From: an uncultured Merdimonas sp.
Lineage (GTDB): Bacteria > Bacillota > Clostridia > Lachnospirales > Lachnospiraceae
Assembly: GCA_944375725.1 (NCBI GenBank)
Contig: CALWAZ010000016.1
Location: 1 to 64,000, forward strand
DNA length: 64,000 nt
Direction: 5' to 3'
Under the pieces are notes generated by a model. It searched no databases. It was not told the origin of the DNA and worked only from the letters and a program-made list of their open reading frames with translations. The position numbers and the translations under genes are program-made. Positions 8,775 to 16,881 of the stretch are shown piece by piece. Numbering within the stretch: the first letter of the stretch is position 1; each line of letters opens with the position of its first letter.

Positions 8775-9716
8775 TTATTTTTTATCTGCTGTTCTCGCAA
8801 AGAAGTTCGCCAGGATCGCGCCGGACACATTGTGCCATACGCTGAACACGGCTCCGGGTATGGTCGCCAGCGGATACTGCGCGAAATGCACTGTCGCCAG
8901 CGAAGTGGCCAGACCGGAATTCTGCATGCCCACCTCGATGGAAATAGCGCGGCACTTGGTTTCATCCAGCTTCAGCACCTTTCCAATGACATAACCCAGC
9001 AGGTAGCCCAGCACATTGTGCAGAATTACGACTACAATAATCAGCGCGCCGGAGGTCATCAGGTTTGCGGAGTTTGCGGATACAACCGCCGCCACGATCG
9101 CCACAATGGCAAGCGTAGAGATGAGAGGCAGAATCTCTACAACCGTTTCTGTAAATTTCTTAAAGAAGTGATTGATCAGAAAGCCCAGCACGATCGGCAG
9201 AATCACTACCTGAACGATGGAAAGGAACATGCTCCACACGTTCACATCCACGGTCTGCCCCGCATAGAGATAGGTCAGCGCCGGCGTAAGGAACGGGGCA
9301 AGAATCGTGGAGCAGGCCGTCATTCCTACGGAAAGAGCCACATCTCCTTTGGACAGATAGGTCATAACGTTGGAGGAGGTGCCTCCGGGACAGGTTCCCA
9401 CCAGAATCACGCCTATGGCAAGTTCCGGGCTTAATTGAAAGACCTTCGTCAAAAGGAACGCCAGCAGCGGCATGACCGTAAACTGGGCAATACAGCCAAT
9501 GATAACATCCTTCGGACGGCTGAATACCACCTTAAAATCATTCGGCTTCAGGGTCAGGCCCATACCGAACATAACGATGCCAAGCAGCGGATTCACGTAG
9601 CTGGTCTTAAGGAAGCTGACCGATGACGGCACAAAAAGCGCAAGCGCTGCCACCAGGATTACAATGACTGCCATGTAGCGGCTGACAAAAGCTGTGATTT
9701 TTTTCAGTACTTTCAT
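8775..9716 (-). CDS. Bile acid:sodium symporter (BASS) family transporter
   Basis: 313-residue protein with nine or ten hydrophobic segments. Family marks are MFGMGLTLKPNDF (about 50-62), GTCPGGTSSNVMTYLSKGD (about 105-123) and SIEVGMQNSGLA in the C-terminal half. BASS proteins couple sodium to import of organic anions such as bile acids, pantothenate or ketopantoate, and 2-keto acids; which one applies cannot be told from sequence. The ATG at 9716 has GGAG eight bases upstream; a longer frame to 9836 runs through the leader terminator and is rejected. Expression is evidently controlled by the T-box leader upstream, so the substrate should relate to an amino acid, probably isoleucine or another branched-chain metabolite. 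Confidence 0.9.
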   Translation of the reverse strand: MKVLKKITAFVSRYMAVIVILVAALALFVPSSVSFLKTSYVNPLLGIVMFGMGLTLKPNDFKVVFSRPKDVIIGCIAQFTVMPLLAFLLTKVFQLSPELAIGVILVGTCPGGTSSNVMTYLSKGDVALSVGMTACSTILAPFLTPALTYLYAGQTVDVNVWSMFLSIVQVVILPIVLGFLINHFFKKFTETVVEILPLISTLAIVAIVAAVVSANSANLMTSGALIIVVVILHNVLGYLLGYVIGKVLKLDETKCRAISIEVGMQNSGLATSLATVHFAQYPLATIPGAVFSVWHNVSGAILANFFARTADKK

Positions 9717-9812
9717 TCTCTCTTCTCCTTTGCTTTCAAATTCGCATGGGCGCCCGAAGTCCTCTCCCAGGAAAGAAAAGCCGCTCTGGAATCCTGTCCC
9801 GCCGGAAGGATC

Positions 9813-9848
9813 AAAAAAGCCTTTGTCTCTGTTCAAGAGACAAAGGCT
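9813..9848 (-). terminator. Attenuation terminator of the T-box leader
   Basis: Minus strand: AGCCTTTGTCTCT (9836-9848) pairs with AGAGACAAAGGCT (9818-9830), followed by T6. It is placed immediately after the T-box sequence and is expected to form when tRNA is charged. Confidence 0.92.
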
Positions 9849-10075
9849 GAAACCTCTGCGGTACCACTCTTATTGCCATACGCGATGGCCGCTCTACTCT
9901 CATCCAACAATGAGCAACAGGAATAACGGCTGTCAACCGTCCAAACCTACGCGGATGCCCGCATCCTCTCAGTCTGGAAGCTCCGAGGTGATTTTCGCTG
10001 AAGCTTCATTACTGCCCTTCCATCCACGGCAGCTCGCTGGAAACTCCCTTTCAGCTACTCTTCCTCATCCATGCA
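9813..10075 (-). promoter_or_regulatory. T-box riboswitch leader of the BASS gene
   Basis: Transcription-attenuating leader that senses uncharged tRNA. The T-box core AGAGTGGTACCGC is at 9858-9870. Stem I starts at about 10065: GGAAG pairs with CTTCC and GCTGAA with TTCAGC, leaving an AGTA (5' side) opposite GAAAATCACC (3' side), the loop-E/specifier arrangement. The trinucleotide after GAA-A and before A-CC is AUC, so isoleucine tRNA is the best reading. Downstream the antiterminator competes with a strong terminator at 9813-9848. The whole layout is canonical; the specifier assignment is by eye. Confidence 0.93.
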
Positions 10076-10093
10076 AATCTTTATGTTTTCTTT

Positions 10094-10122
10094 ATACTAA
10101 CTCTTTTTCCTATATCTGTCAA
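10094..10122 (-). promoter_or_regulatory. Promoter of the T-box/BASS transcript
   Basis: Minus-strand -35 TTGACA (10117-10122), 17 bases, -10 TAGTAT (10094-10099). Transcription would start at about 10087, shortly before Stem I. Confidence 0.7.
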
Positions 10123-10173
10123 TCCTTTTTTTGCAGACCGCAAAAGAGCAGAAACACGGCCATCTCCCACTCA

Positions 10174-10881
10174 TTATTTGCCCTTCAGCCGCTTGTCCGA
10201 TTTCACAGAAAGCCGCGTGCCCACGCTCTGGAAAATCTGAACCAGCACAATCAGAAGGATCACCGCCAGCAGCATCACAAGATACATATACCGGTAATAG
10301 CCGTAATTGATGGCAATCTTTCCCAGTCCGCCGCCGCCGATGATGCCGCTCATGGCAGAATAACCCAGGATGGTCGTAATTGCAATCGTAAAATTGGAGA
10401 GCAGAGAAGGCACGCTCTCCGGAATCATTACCTTCATGATAATCTGAAAGGGAGAAGCTCCCATGCTCTGGGCCATCTCTATGATATTGGGATTCACCTC
10501 TCTGAGACTGCTCTCCACCAGACGGGCTACAAAGGGGAAGGCCGCAATCACAAGAGGCACAATGGAGGCCACTGTTCCTACCGCCGTGCCCACAATCAGC
10601 CTTGCCAGCGGAAATACCATAATCATCAGAATCAGGAAGGGTACGGACCGCAGCAGGTTGATCACCACATTCAGCACCTGCATGACAGGCCTGGGAAGAG
10701 GCAGCACGCCGTTTTTCTCTCCGGCCACCAGAAGCACGCCTAAGGGCAGGCCGATCACGATAGCCAGCGCAGTGGCGATCACCGTCACATACAGGGTCTC
10801 CCAGATTGCCAGCGGAAATTCATTCTGCACAATGCGCAGAGTCTCCTCAATCGTCTCCGGGGACAGCAGTTTATCAAGCAT
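10174..10881 (-). CDS. metI: Methionine ABC transporter permease MetI
   Basis: Membrane permease of the MetNIQ importer for L- and D-methionine. 235 residues, five or six membrane helices and the EAA loop that docks on the ATPase (SLREVNPNIIEMAQSMGASPFQII, central third). MetI is typically about 217-230 residues. It starts inside the end of metN (8-base overlap) behind GGAGGTGA, so translation is coupled. It is the last gene of the run; the next element downstream is the promoter and T-box of the BASS gene. Confidence 0.95.
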   Translation of the reverse strand: MLDKLLSPETIEETLRIVQNEFPLAIWETLYVTVIATALAIVIGLPLGVLLVAGEKNGVLPLPRPVMQVLNVVINLLRSVPFLILMIMVFPLARLIVGTAVGTVASIVPLVIAAFPFVARLVESSLREVNPNIIEMAQSMGASPFQIIMKVMIPESVPSLLSNFTIAITTILGYSAMSGIIGGGGLGKIAINYGYYRYMYLVMLLAVILLIVLVQIFQSVGTRLSVKSDKRLKGK

Positions 10882-11884
10882 TGTCCGTCACCTCCTCTAC
10901 CAGCACGTCAGGGATGCTGCGCAGGTAATTCATGGCTCTCTGCACCGTGTCATCATCCCCGTTGATTCCAAGCAGCATATTTCCATAGGCCTTGTCCCCG
11001 ATACTCCTTGTGGACGCGCCCAGGATGCTTGCCGCGATATGTTCCTCCATGGCCATCTTGGCGATCAGAGGCTCTCTGGAAGCCACAGCGCCGCTGAATA
11101 CCACGCGGATCCGCCGTTCTCCCTTTGTCTCCAGCAGGATCTCCTCGGCTCCCTCCGGAAAGACCAGACGCTTGGCCGCCTTGGATTTGGGACTGGAAAA
11201 GATCTCGCTGACCAGGCCTTCCTCTACCACATGGCCCTCATCCAGAATCGCCACACGGCTGCAGATCTCTTCCACCACGCTCATCTGATGAGTGATCATA
11301 ATCACAGAAATGCCAAGCCTGTGGTTGATATCCCGGATCAGCTCCAGAATGGAATGGGTGGTCTTCGGGTCCAGCGCGCTGGTGGCCTCGTCGCAGAGCA
11401 GAACCTTCGGATCGGTGGCCAGAGCCCTGGCAATGGCGATTCTCTGCTGCTGGCCGCCGGAAAGCTGGGCCGGGTAAGCGTTCGCCTTGTCAGGCAGCCC
11501 TACTACCTCCAGAAGCTCCATGGCTCTCTTTTTCGCGTCTGCCTTGTTTACTCCCGCAAGCTCCAGCGGGAAACAGATATTTTTCAGACAGGTGCGCTGC
11601 ATCAGCAGGTTGAAGCCCTGAAAAATCATGGTAATCTCCCTGCGCACCTTCCGAAGCTCCGATGTGGAAAGAGCTCCGATGTCCTGGCCGTCTATGAGGA
11701 CCTGTCCTTCCGTGGGGCGCTCCAGCATATTGATGCAGCGGACCAGCGTACTCTTTCCAGCTCCGCTCATGCCGATGATTCCATAGATATCACCGTCCTG
11801 AATGGTCAGATTTACATTTTTCAGAGCCTCCACGGTTCCGTCCGCTGTCTGAAATTCCTTGGACAAATTTCTTATTTCAATCAT
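10874..11884 (-). CDS. metN: Methionine ABC transporter ATP-binding protein MetN
   Basis: ATPase of the methionine importer. 336 residues: ABC domain with Walker A GMSGAGKST (about 38-46), signature LSGGQQQR, Walker B LLCDEATSALD and H-loop MITHQM; then a C-terminal NIL domain (about 255-336), the regulatory domain through which methionine inhibits MetN. Ribosome site GGAGGAAG just before ATG. 58 bases after metQ and overlapping metI, so metQ-metN-metI form one unit. The gene supplies methionine, and so S-adenosylmethionine, next to two methyltransferase genes in the same run. Confidence 0.97.
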   Translation of the reverse strand: MIEIRNLSKEFQTADGTVEALKNVNLTIQDGDIYGIIGMSGAGKSTLVRCINMLERPTEGQVLIDGQDIGALSTSELRKVRREITMIFQGFNLLMQRTCLKNICFPLELAGVNKADAKKRAMELLEVVGLPDKANAYPAQLSGGQQQRIAIARALATDPKVLLCDEATSALDPKTTHSILELIRDINHRLGISVIMITHQMSVVEEICSRVAILDEGHVVEEGLVSEIFSSPKSKAAKRLVFPEGAEEILLETKGERRIRVVFSGAVASREPLIAKMAMEEHIAASILGASTRSIGDKAYGNMLLGINGDDDTVQRAMNYLRSIPDVLVEEVTDNA

Positions 11885-11942
11885 AGCTTCCTCCGGACAG
11901 AGAGGCGCCGGAACAGATTCCCGCGCCTCTCCTGTCTACTGT

Positions 11943-12806
11943 CTAGTTGTTCCCGGTAATCGCATCCAGAGATGTCTGCTTTCCTCCGTAGATTCCCATG
12001 GGCTCCACATGAATCGCCGCCACGGATACCAGGTGGGTTCCGTTCTCTGCGTTAAAATCATCCAGATAGGGCTGATGCTGGAAGTAGTTGGCATCCACTT
12101 CTCCGGACTCTACCACATTATTGGGCTGGATGTAATCTGTGAACTCCATAATGTCCAGCGTAATATTTTTCTCTGCCAGAATCTCCTTTGCCACCTGAAG
12201 GATCTCCGCGTGGGGAGCCGGGGAGGCTGCCACCGTAATGGTTGTGCCTGCCAGCGCGTCATAGTCTACAGAAGAATCAAAGCCGTCGGTGGGATTTTCC
12301 ACTGTGCTTACAACAGATCCGCCGTACTCCTCATTGATGAAATCAGCCACCTGCTGGCTCTCCAGAGCCGCCTTCAGGGCTTTGATATTGTCATTGTTTT
12401 CATTGCCTTCCTTTACTACAAGCACGTTCTTGTATGCGGAATAGGAGCCTTCCAGAGCCAGAGCATCCTCCATGGGATTTAAGCCCGCGTCGATGGCATA
12501 GTTGGAATTGATCACCGCGTAATCCATATCCTGAAGCACGTTGGGCAGCTGCGCGGCCTCCACCTCTTTGAAAGTAAGATTATAGGGGTTCTCTGTAATA
12601 TCGGAAACAGTCGCCGTGATTCCGGCATCCTCTTTAAGAGTCAGATAACCCAGCTCCTGCAGAAGCATCAGCGCTCTTGCCTCATTGGTCGTGTCGTTGG
12701 GAACGCCGATCTGGAGTCCCTTGCTTCCTCCTCCGCAGGCTGTAAGCGCCAAAGCCGCTGTGAGCGTCAGAGCCAGAGCAGTCAGTTTCTTCACAAATTT
12801 CTTCAT
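11943..12806 (-). CDS. metQ: Methionine-binding lipoprotein MetQ/NlpA
   Basis: Substrate-binding lipoprotein of the MetNIQ importer, tethered outside the membrane. 287 residues: signal peptide MKKFVKKLTALALTLTAALA then lipobox LTAC with the lipid-carrying Cys at 24, followed by the NlpA-type body (LQIGVPNDTTNEARAL). The ATG at 12806 is chosen over one nine bases earlier because the GGAGG is ten bases away from it and only one or two from the other. It begins five bases after the stop of the MATE gene, which argues that the MATE-metQNI genes share a transcript. Confidence 0.95.
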   Translation of the reverse strand: MKKFVKKLTALALTLTAALALTACGGGSKGLQIGVPNDTTNEARALMLLQELGYLTLKEDAGITATVSDITENPYNLTFKEVEAAQLPNVLQDMDYAVINSNYAIDAGLNPMEDALALEGSYSAYKNVLVVKEGNENNDNIKALKAALESQQVADFINEEYGGSVVSTVENPTDGFDSSVDYDALAGTTITVAASPAPHAEILQVAKEILAEKNITLDIMEFTDYIQPNNVVESGEVDANYFQHQPYLDDFNAENGTHLVSVAAIHVEPMGIYGGKQTSLDAITGNN

Positions 12807-12811
12807 AATAC

Positions 12812-14242
12812 TCATTCCTCCATATTTTTGTTTTCTTTACGGAACCATTCCCGCTTTCTTCCACGGGAGGGTTCCGGGTTTATCTCACATTTGCTATTTA
12901 TCATACCGAATTTCTCCAGCGTTTGCAAGTCTTTTCTCCAGCAGAGGGTCAGAGACAGCGCCGCCGCCAGCCAGGCTGAAGGATAGACCGCCGCCACAGC
13001 TTCCACATTGTCCCAGATTCCCGTGAAAACTGCCAGAAGCACTGTGCGGAACACGCACATGCACAGCAGGACGGCTGCCATAGGCGGAACCGACTTTCCA
13101 ATTCCCCTGAGAGCGTCCGCGTGAACCTCCAGAATCACATACAGCCAGTAAAAGGGGAATGTGACCCGGATAATGCGCAGGCCGGTCTGAACCACCTCCG
13201 GATCCCGGGAGAAAAGCAGAAACGCATAGTTCCCAAATACCAGCAGCGCCGCTGCCATGAAAACCGCGTACAGAATTCCCATCCTGATGCAGGTTTTCAC
13301 GCCCTTTTTCAGCCGCTCCACCCTGCCGGCCCCCAGATTCTGTCCCGCGAATGTGGTTGCCGCCTGCCCGAAGGCCACGATGGGAAGGTAAAGAATCAGC
13401 TCCACCTTAAAATAGGCGGTAAAGGCCGCTATCACATTCACGCCCAGCCCGTTGACCGCTGTCTGCACAAATACATTGGAAAGAGTGATGACCAGATTCT
13501 GAAGCCCCGCCGGCACTCCTATCCGGAGCACTTCCCGAAAGACTTTCCCGGAGATCCGGATCCGTCTCAGGCTCAGATGATACTCATCCTTCCGGCCCGC
13601 CAGATACAGCACCGAGCAGACTGCCGCCGCCAGCTGGGAGCCGAAGGTAGCCCAGGCAGCCCCGGCCACGCCCATGCCCCAGTACCGCATGCTGACCCAG
13701 TCAAAGAGAATATTCAGCCCTGCTCCCAGAAGCTGAAACAGCATGGGAGTCCTGGAGTCTCCTCTGGCCCGGATAATGCCCGAATTCATGTTGTACAGGA
13801 ACAGGGGCAGCATACTCAGAAGATAAATCCGGACATAGACCAGAGCCTCGTCCAGAATTTCCTCCGGCGTGCGCATCCAGAGCAGAATCTGCCGGGACAG
13901 CAGAAGCCCCGCCGCTGTAAAAAGGATTCCCCCTGCCAGAGAGACGCCTGCTGCCGTATGAATCACAGCCTGTATCTTTTCCTTATTGTCCTGTCCCACT
14001 GCCAGGGAAATCACGACTCCGGTTCCCACGGAGAGTCCGGTGAAGAATCCCACCATACAGCCCGCCAGAAGGGAGCTGGCTCCCACAGCCGCTGTGGCTT
14101 CCTTTCCCAGCAGATTTCCCACAAACAGCAGATCTACCATATTATAGAGCTGCTGAATAAAACTGGCCCCCAGAAGCGGCAGAGCAAAAAGAAGCAGCTG
14201 CCGTCCTATGGGGCCCTTTGTCAAATCTCCCTGTCTTTTCAT
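12812..14242 (-). CDS. MATE family exporter in the methyltransferase-metQNI run
   Basis: 476 residues, twelve hydrophobic segments in two MatE halves, starting MKRQGDLTKGPIGRQLLLF, the common N-terminus of clostridial MATE exporters that use Na+ or H+ gradients to expel small cationic or polar molecules. Its ATG overlaps the TGA of the preceding methyltransferase (ATGA), and its own stop lies five bases before metQ. The coupling to two methyltransferases suggests that it may export a methylated product, which is inference. It is only distantly similar to the MATE protein at 3922-5280 by eye. The last 30 residues are charged and extend beyond the usual core. Confidence 0.92.
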   Translation of the reverse strand: MKRQGDLTKGPIGRQLLLFALPLLGASFIQQLYNMVDLLFVGNLLGKEATAAVGASSLLAGCMVGFFTGLSVGTGVVISLAVGQDNKEKIQAVIHTAAGVSLAGGILFTAAGLLLSRQILLWMRTPEEILDEALVYVRIYLLSMLPLFLYNMNSGIIRARGDSRTPMLFQLLGAGLNILFDWVSMRYWGMGVAGAAWATFGSQLAAAVCSVLYLAGRKDEYHLSLRRIRISGKVFREVLRIGVPAGLQNLVITLSNVFVQTAVNGLGVNVIAAFTAYFKVELILYLPIVAFGQAATTFAGQNLGAGRVERLKKGVKTCIRMGILYAVFMAAALLVFGNYAFLLFSRDPEVVQTGLRIIRVTFPFYWLYVILEVHADALRGIGKSVPPMAAVLLCMCVFRTVLLAVFTGIWDNVEAVAAVYPSAWLAAALSLTLCWRKDLQTLEKFGMINSKCEINPEPSRGRKREWFRKENKNMEE

Positions 14243-14964
14243 TTTTTGCGCGCCCTGATCCGAAACAGAGGCGTCGGATTATAAAAGACACTGTCTTTTT
14301 TGTATACCCGTCCTGACACACCGGTGTCTGTCTCCACCGATGTACAGCCCAGACTGCGGAGCACCTCCTCGTCCCAGGCCGGACGGCGTTTCCCGCTGAT
14401 CGCCAGCTCATCCTTGATCGCGTCGCATTCCTCCAGCTGGCTGCAGCTCATCTGGCGGTGGGCATGGTTTTCCGGAAGCTTCTCCTCCTCGGCAAACCGT
14501 TCCATGCCATAGTCCGCGTCAAAGTTCAAAAGAACTCCGCCGGACCTCAGCACCCGCAGCCATTCCCGGTAAGCCTGCTCCGGATGGGGCAGGGTCCAGG
14601 TCAGATTCCGGGATACCACCGCGTCAAAGGAGCCATCGGGAAAATCCAGGCTTTCCGCGTCCATCACCCGGAAATCCACCTGCACCCGGTTCTCCGCGGC
14701 CAGCTTTCCCGCTTCCTCTATCATCGCGGGCGTCAGATCGATGCCTGTGAGCATATGGCCTCTTTCCGCAAGCAGCACCGCGAAAAATCCGCTTCCGGTG
14801 CCCACGTCCAGAATGCGTAAGCCTTTCCCTTCCGGGAGCTGGGGTTCTATCTCCGCAAGCCATAAATCCGCCATTTCACTTTCCAGCTCTTCCTCCCGGA
14901 GCTTCGCGAAATCCGCGCTCCGTTTCGTCCAATAGGAGGACACTCTTTCCTTTACTGCTTCCAT
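14239..14964 (-). CDS. Class I SAM-dependent methyltransferase, second of two paralogues
   Basis: 241 residues. Motif I ILDVGTGSGF (about 51-60) binds S-adenosylmethionine; motif II is around GIDLTPAMIEEA, and VVSRNLTWTLPHPEQAYREW is a shared signature with the neighbour gene. The N-terminus (RVSSYWTKRSADFAKLREEEL) matches the same methyltransferase branch. Start at 14964 with AAGGA ten bases upstream, which leaves 29 bases after the previous gene; a longer frame to 15072 would overlap it deeply and is rejected. Substrate unknown; a small molecule is more likely than DNA or RNA because there is no nucleic-acid-binding domain. Confidence 0.9.
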   Translation of the reverse strand: MEAVKERVSSYWTKRSADFAKLREEELESEMADLWLAEIEPQLPEGKGLRILDVGTGSGFFAVLLAERGHMLTGIDLTPAMIEEAGKLAAENRVQVDFRVMDAESLDFPDGSFDAVVSRNLTWTLPHPEQAYREWLRVLRSGGVLLNFDADYGMERFAEEEKLPENHAHRQMSCSQLEECDAIKDELAISGKRRPAWDEEVLRSLGCTSVETDTGVSGRVYKKDSVFYNPTPLFRIRARKK

Positions 14965-14993
14965 CTTTCCGCTGTCCTTCTGTTCTATCTGTT

Positions 14994-15752
14994 CTATTTT
15001 ACTGCCTTTACCAGAAACATGGGCGTAGAAGCGTAATTGATCTTTTCCACGTCGCTCCAGACCCGTTTCCACACAGCTTCATCGGTATCTATCTGGTGAA
15101 ACCCTGCCTTCTTCAGTGTCTGCACATCCCAGGCCGGACGCTGTATGGGGCTTAAAGGCACCTCTCTCGCTATCCGCTCCATCTCATCAATATCTGTGCC
15201 GATATAATGATCCTCCAGCTGAAGATTCTGCACATTCCGGCGGTCCTCTTCGTATTCCTCCCGCTTTGTCCGGTCAAAAAGATGGGCGTACCAGTTTGCG
15301 TCAAAATTCAGGAGAAGCCCGCCTTTTTTCAATACTCTGCGCCACTCCCGGTAAGCCGCGTCCGGATCCTCCAGATTCCAGGTCAGATTCCGGGACACCA
15401 CCACATCAAACTGCTCATCCGCCATCTCCAGTTTCTGAGCGTCCATGCGCATCCAGCGGATCCAGTCCGCGTAAGGGCCTGCGTTTTCTCTGGCCTTCCG
15501 CAGCATTTCTTCTGTATAGTCCACGGCAGTCACCTGATAGCCGGCGCGGGCCAGGATAATCGCGAAAAAGCCCGGGCCTGTTCCGATATCCAGCACCTGG
15601 ATTTCCTTCGGATCCCGCCTGGGGAACTCCTCCTTCAGAACGGCCAGCCAGCGGTTCTTCTGCTCTCCTGCCAGCTCCTCCTGATTGACCTGGGAATATC
15701 CCTCCGCCCGGTTTGTCCAGTATGCCTGTATCCTTCCAAGTATTCTGCCCAT
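14994..15752 (-). CDS. Class I SAM-dependent methyltransferase, first of two paralogues
   Basis: 252 residues. Motif I QVLDIGTGPGFFAIILA (about 52-68), post-I AVDYTEEMLRKA, and VVSRNLTWNLEDPDAAYREW, which is nearly the same as in the downstream paralogue, so the pair arose by duplication. The first residues RIQAYWTNRAEGYSQVNQEEL are also shared. ATG behind GGAGA. It lies 145 bases after the deacylase gene and is followed at 29 bases by the second methyltransferase. A possible promoter (15834-15863) precedes it, so it may be expressed both from the cobalamin-riboswitch transcript and alone. Substrate unknown. Confidence 0.9.
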   Translation of the reverse strand: MGRILGRIQAYWTNRAEGYSQVNQEELAGEQKNRWLAVLKEEFPRRDPKEIQVLDIGTGPGFFAIILARAGYQVTAVDYTEEMLRKARENAGPYADWIRWMRMDAQKLEMADEQFDVVVSRNLTWNLEDPDAAYREWRRVLKKGGLLLNFDANWYAHLFDRTKREEYEEDRRNVQNLQLEDHYIGTDIDEMERIAREVPLSPIQRPAWDVQTLKKAGFHQIDTDEAVWKRVWSDVEKINYASTPMFLVKAVK

Positions 15753-15833
15753 AATCTGTCTCCATCCGTTTTATTTTTTCGGGAAAGGCCCTGCCTCAGG
15801 CACAGTTCTCCCTTTCCCTTTTCACCAGAAAGG

Positions 15834-15863
15834 AGTATAGCACAGGCTTCAAAAGCCCCGCAA
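15834..15863 (-). promoter_or_regulatory. Possible internal promoter before the methyltransferases
   Basis: Minus-strand -35 TTGCGG (15858-15863), 18 bases, -10 TATACT (15834-15839). A short hairpin AGGCTT/AAGCCT lies within the spacer. No T-run follows, so I do not call a terminator here. Confidence 0.5.
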
Positions 15864-15897
15864 GCCTCCCAGGGGGATAAAATTCCCGGGGATTCTT

Positions 15898-16881
15898 TCA
15901 AATCCTCCCCGGGAACCCGTATCTGAGCTGGTCCGGGCACACGCCATAAGCCACCATGGGCCCGCCCTTTACCACCGTCAGACTGACCGTCTGATACAGA
16001 ATCATTCCATCCTCTTCAGCCCTGCACACAAATACCGGTTTTCCAAAATAATCCCGGATCTCCCCAAGCGCTTCTCCTTTGCGGAACCATTCTCCGGCCC
16101 GGAACGCCGGGTACCAGCAGCCGCCCTCCGGCGCGTGCTCATATACCACCCTGTGAAATACGAGCTGTTCTTTTACCGGGTTTTCCGGAATATCGCTTCT
16201 TCTCAGAATTCCCAGACGCGCCAGAATCCTCCGGACATCTCTTTTATCCAGCTCTACCTCTTCCCTGTTCCAGAGCCCTCTTCCGCCCCGCTCGATCAGG
16301 ACGCTCGGGATTCCCGTCATACTGGCATAATTATAGGCTCCGCCTGTGGTACATCCGGATTCCACCAGGTATCCGGCTTCCACCTGCCGGGCCATCTCCA
16401 GGGACTGCCTGCGTATCTCAGCTTCGGCAGCCCCCACATAATATACATAGCTGCACATTTCCTCATATCCATCCCCGGAATGCAGATCCACATAATAGTC
16501 CGCCTCCGGAAAAAGCTCTGAGACAATGGCATGGCAGATCTGATCCGCCGCCGTGCCTTCCGGGTTCCCCGGAAACTCCCGGTTCAGATTTTTCCCGTCC
16601 TCGTATACCATGCTCATGGTCCGCCGGGCAAAGCCGCTTACATTTATCAGAGGAGCCACAATGACCCTCCCGGAAACCTCCTCCGGCCGCAGTTCCTCAG
16701 CCAGCTCAATGGCCGCCTGAATTCCCACATACTCCGCGCTGTGGATTCCGGCCGTGATCAGGGCCGTCTTTTCTCCGTCTCCCCGGACGACTGTCACGGG
16801 CAGCTCATAGCCGCAGCCCGGCACCTTCAGGAAACCGGACTGCTTTTCTCCCTTCCGCGTATTTAAAATTTCTGTGCTCAT
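15898..16881 (-). CDS. Zinc deacylase of the AstE/AspA (succinylglutamate desuccinylase/aspartoacylase) family
   Basis: M14-like metallo-hydrolase that would cleave an N-acyl amide of an amino acid or small conjugate. 327 residues. Zinc ligands are visible as GIHSAE (H47, E50) and DLHSGD (H134); NLNREFPG (about 98-105) is the substrate-carboxylate Asn-Arg motif and IERGG near residue 196 carries the catalytic Glu. The start at 16881 overlaps the ATPase stop (ATGA), so it is translated with the ABC transporter; a longer in-frame extension to 16977 lies wholly inside the ATPase gene. No signal peptide, so it acts in the cytoplasm, presumably on the imported compound. Confidence 0.88.
   Translation of the reverse strand: MSTEILNTRKGEKQSGFLKVPGCGYELPVTVVRGDGEKTALITAGIHSAEYVGIQAAIELAEELRPEEVSGRVIVAPLINVSGFARRTMSMVYEDGKNLNREFPGNPEGTAADQICHAIVSELFPEADYYVDLHSGDGYEEMCSYVYYVGAAEAEIRRQSLEMARQVEAGYLVESGCTTGGAYNYASMTGIPSVLIERGGRGLWNREEVELDKRDVRRILARLGILRRSDIPENPVKEQLVFHRVVYEHAPEGGCWYPAFRAGEWFRKGEALGEIRDYFGKPVFVCRAEEDGMILYQTVSLTVVKGGPMVAYGVCPDQLRYGFPGRI

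Noticed and set aside
9717..9836. N-terminal extension of the BASS protein
   Set aside because: The extension is encoded by the attenuation terminator and leader, and a proper ribosome site precedes the internal ATG at 9716.
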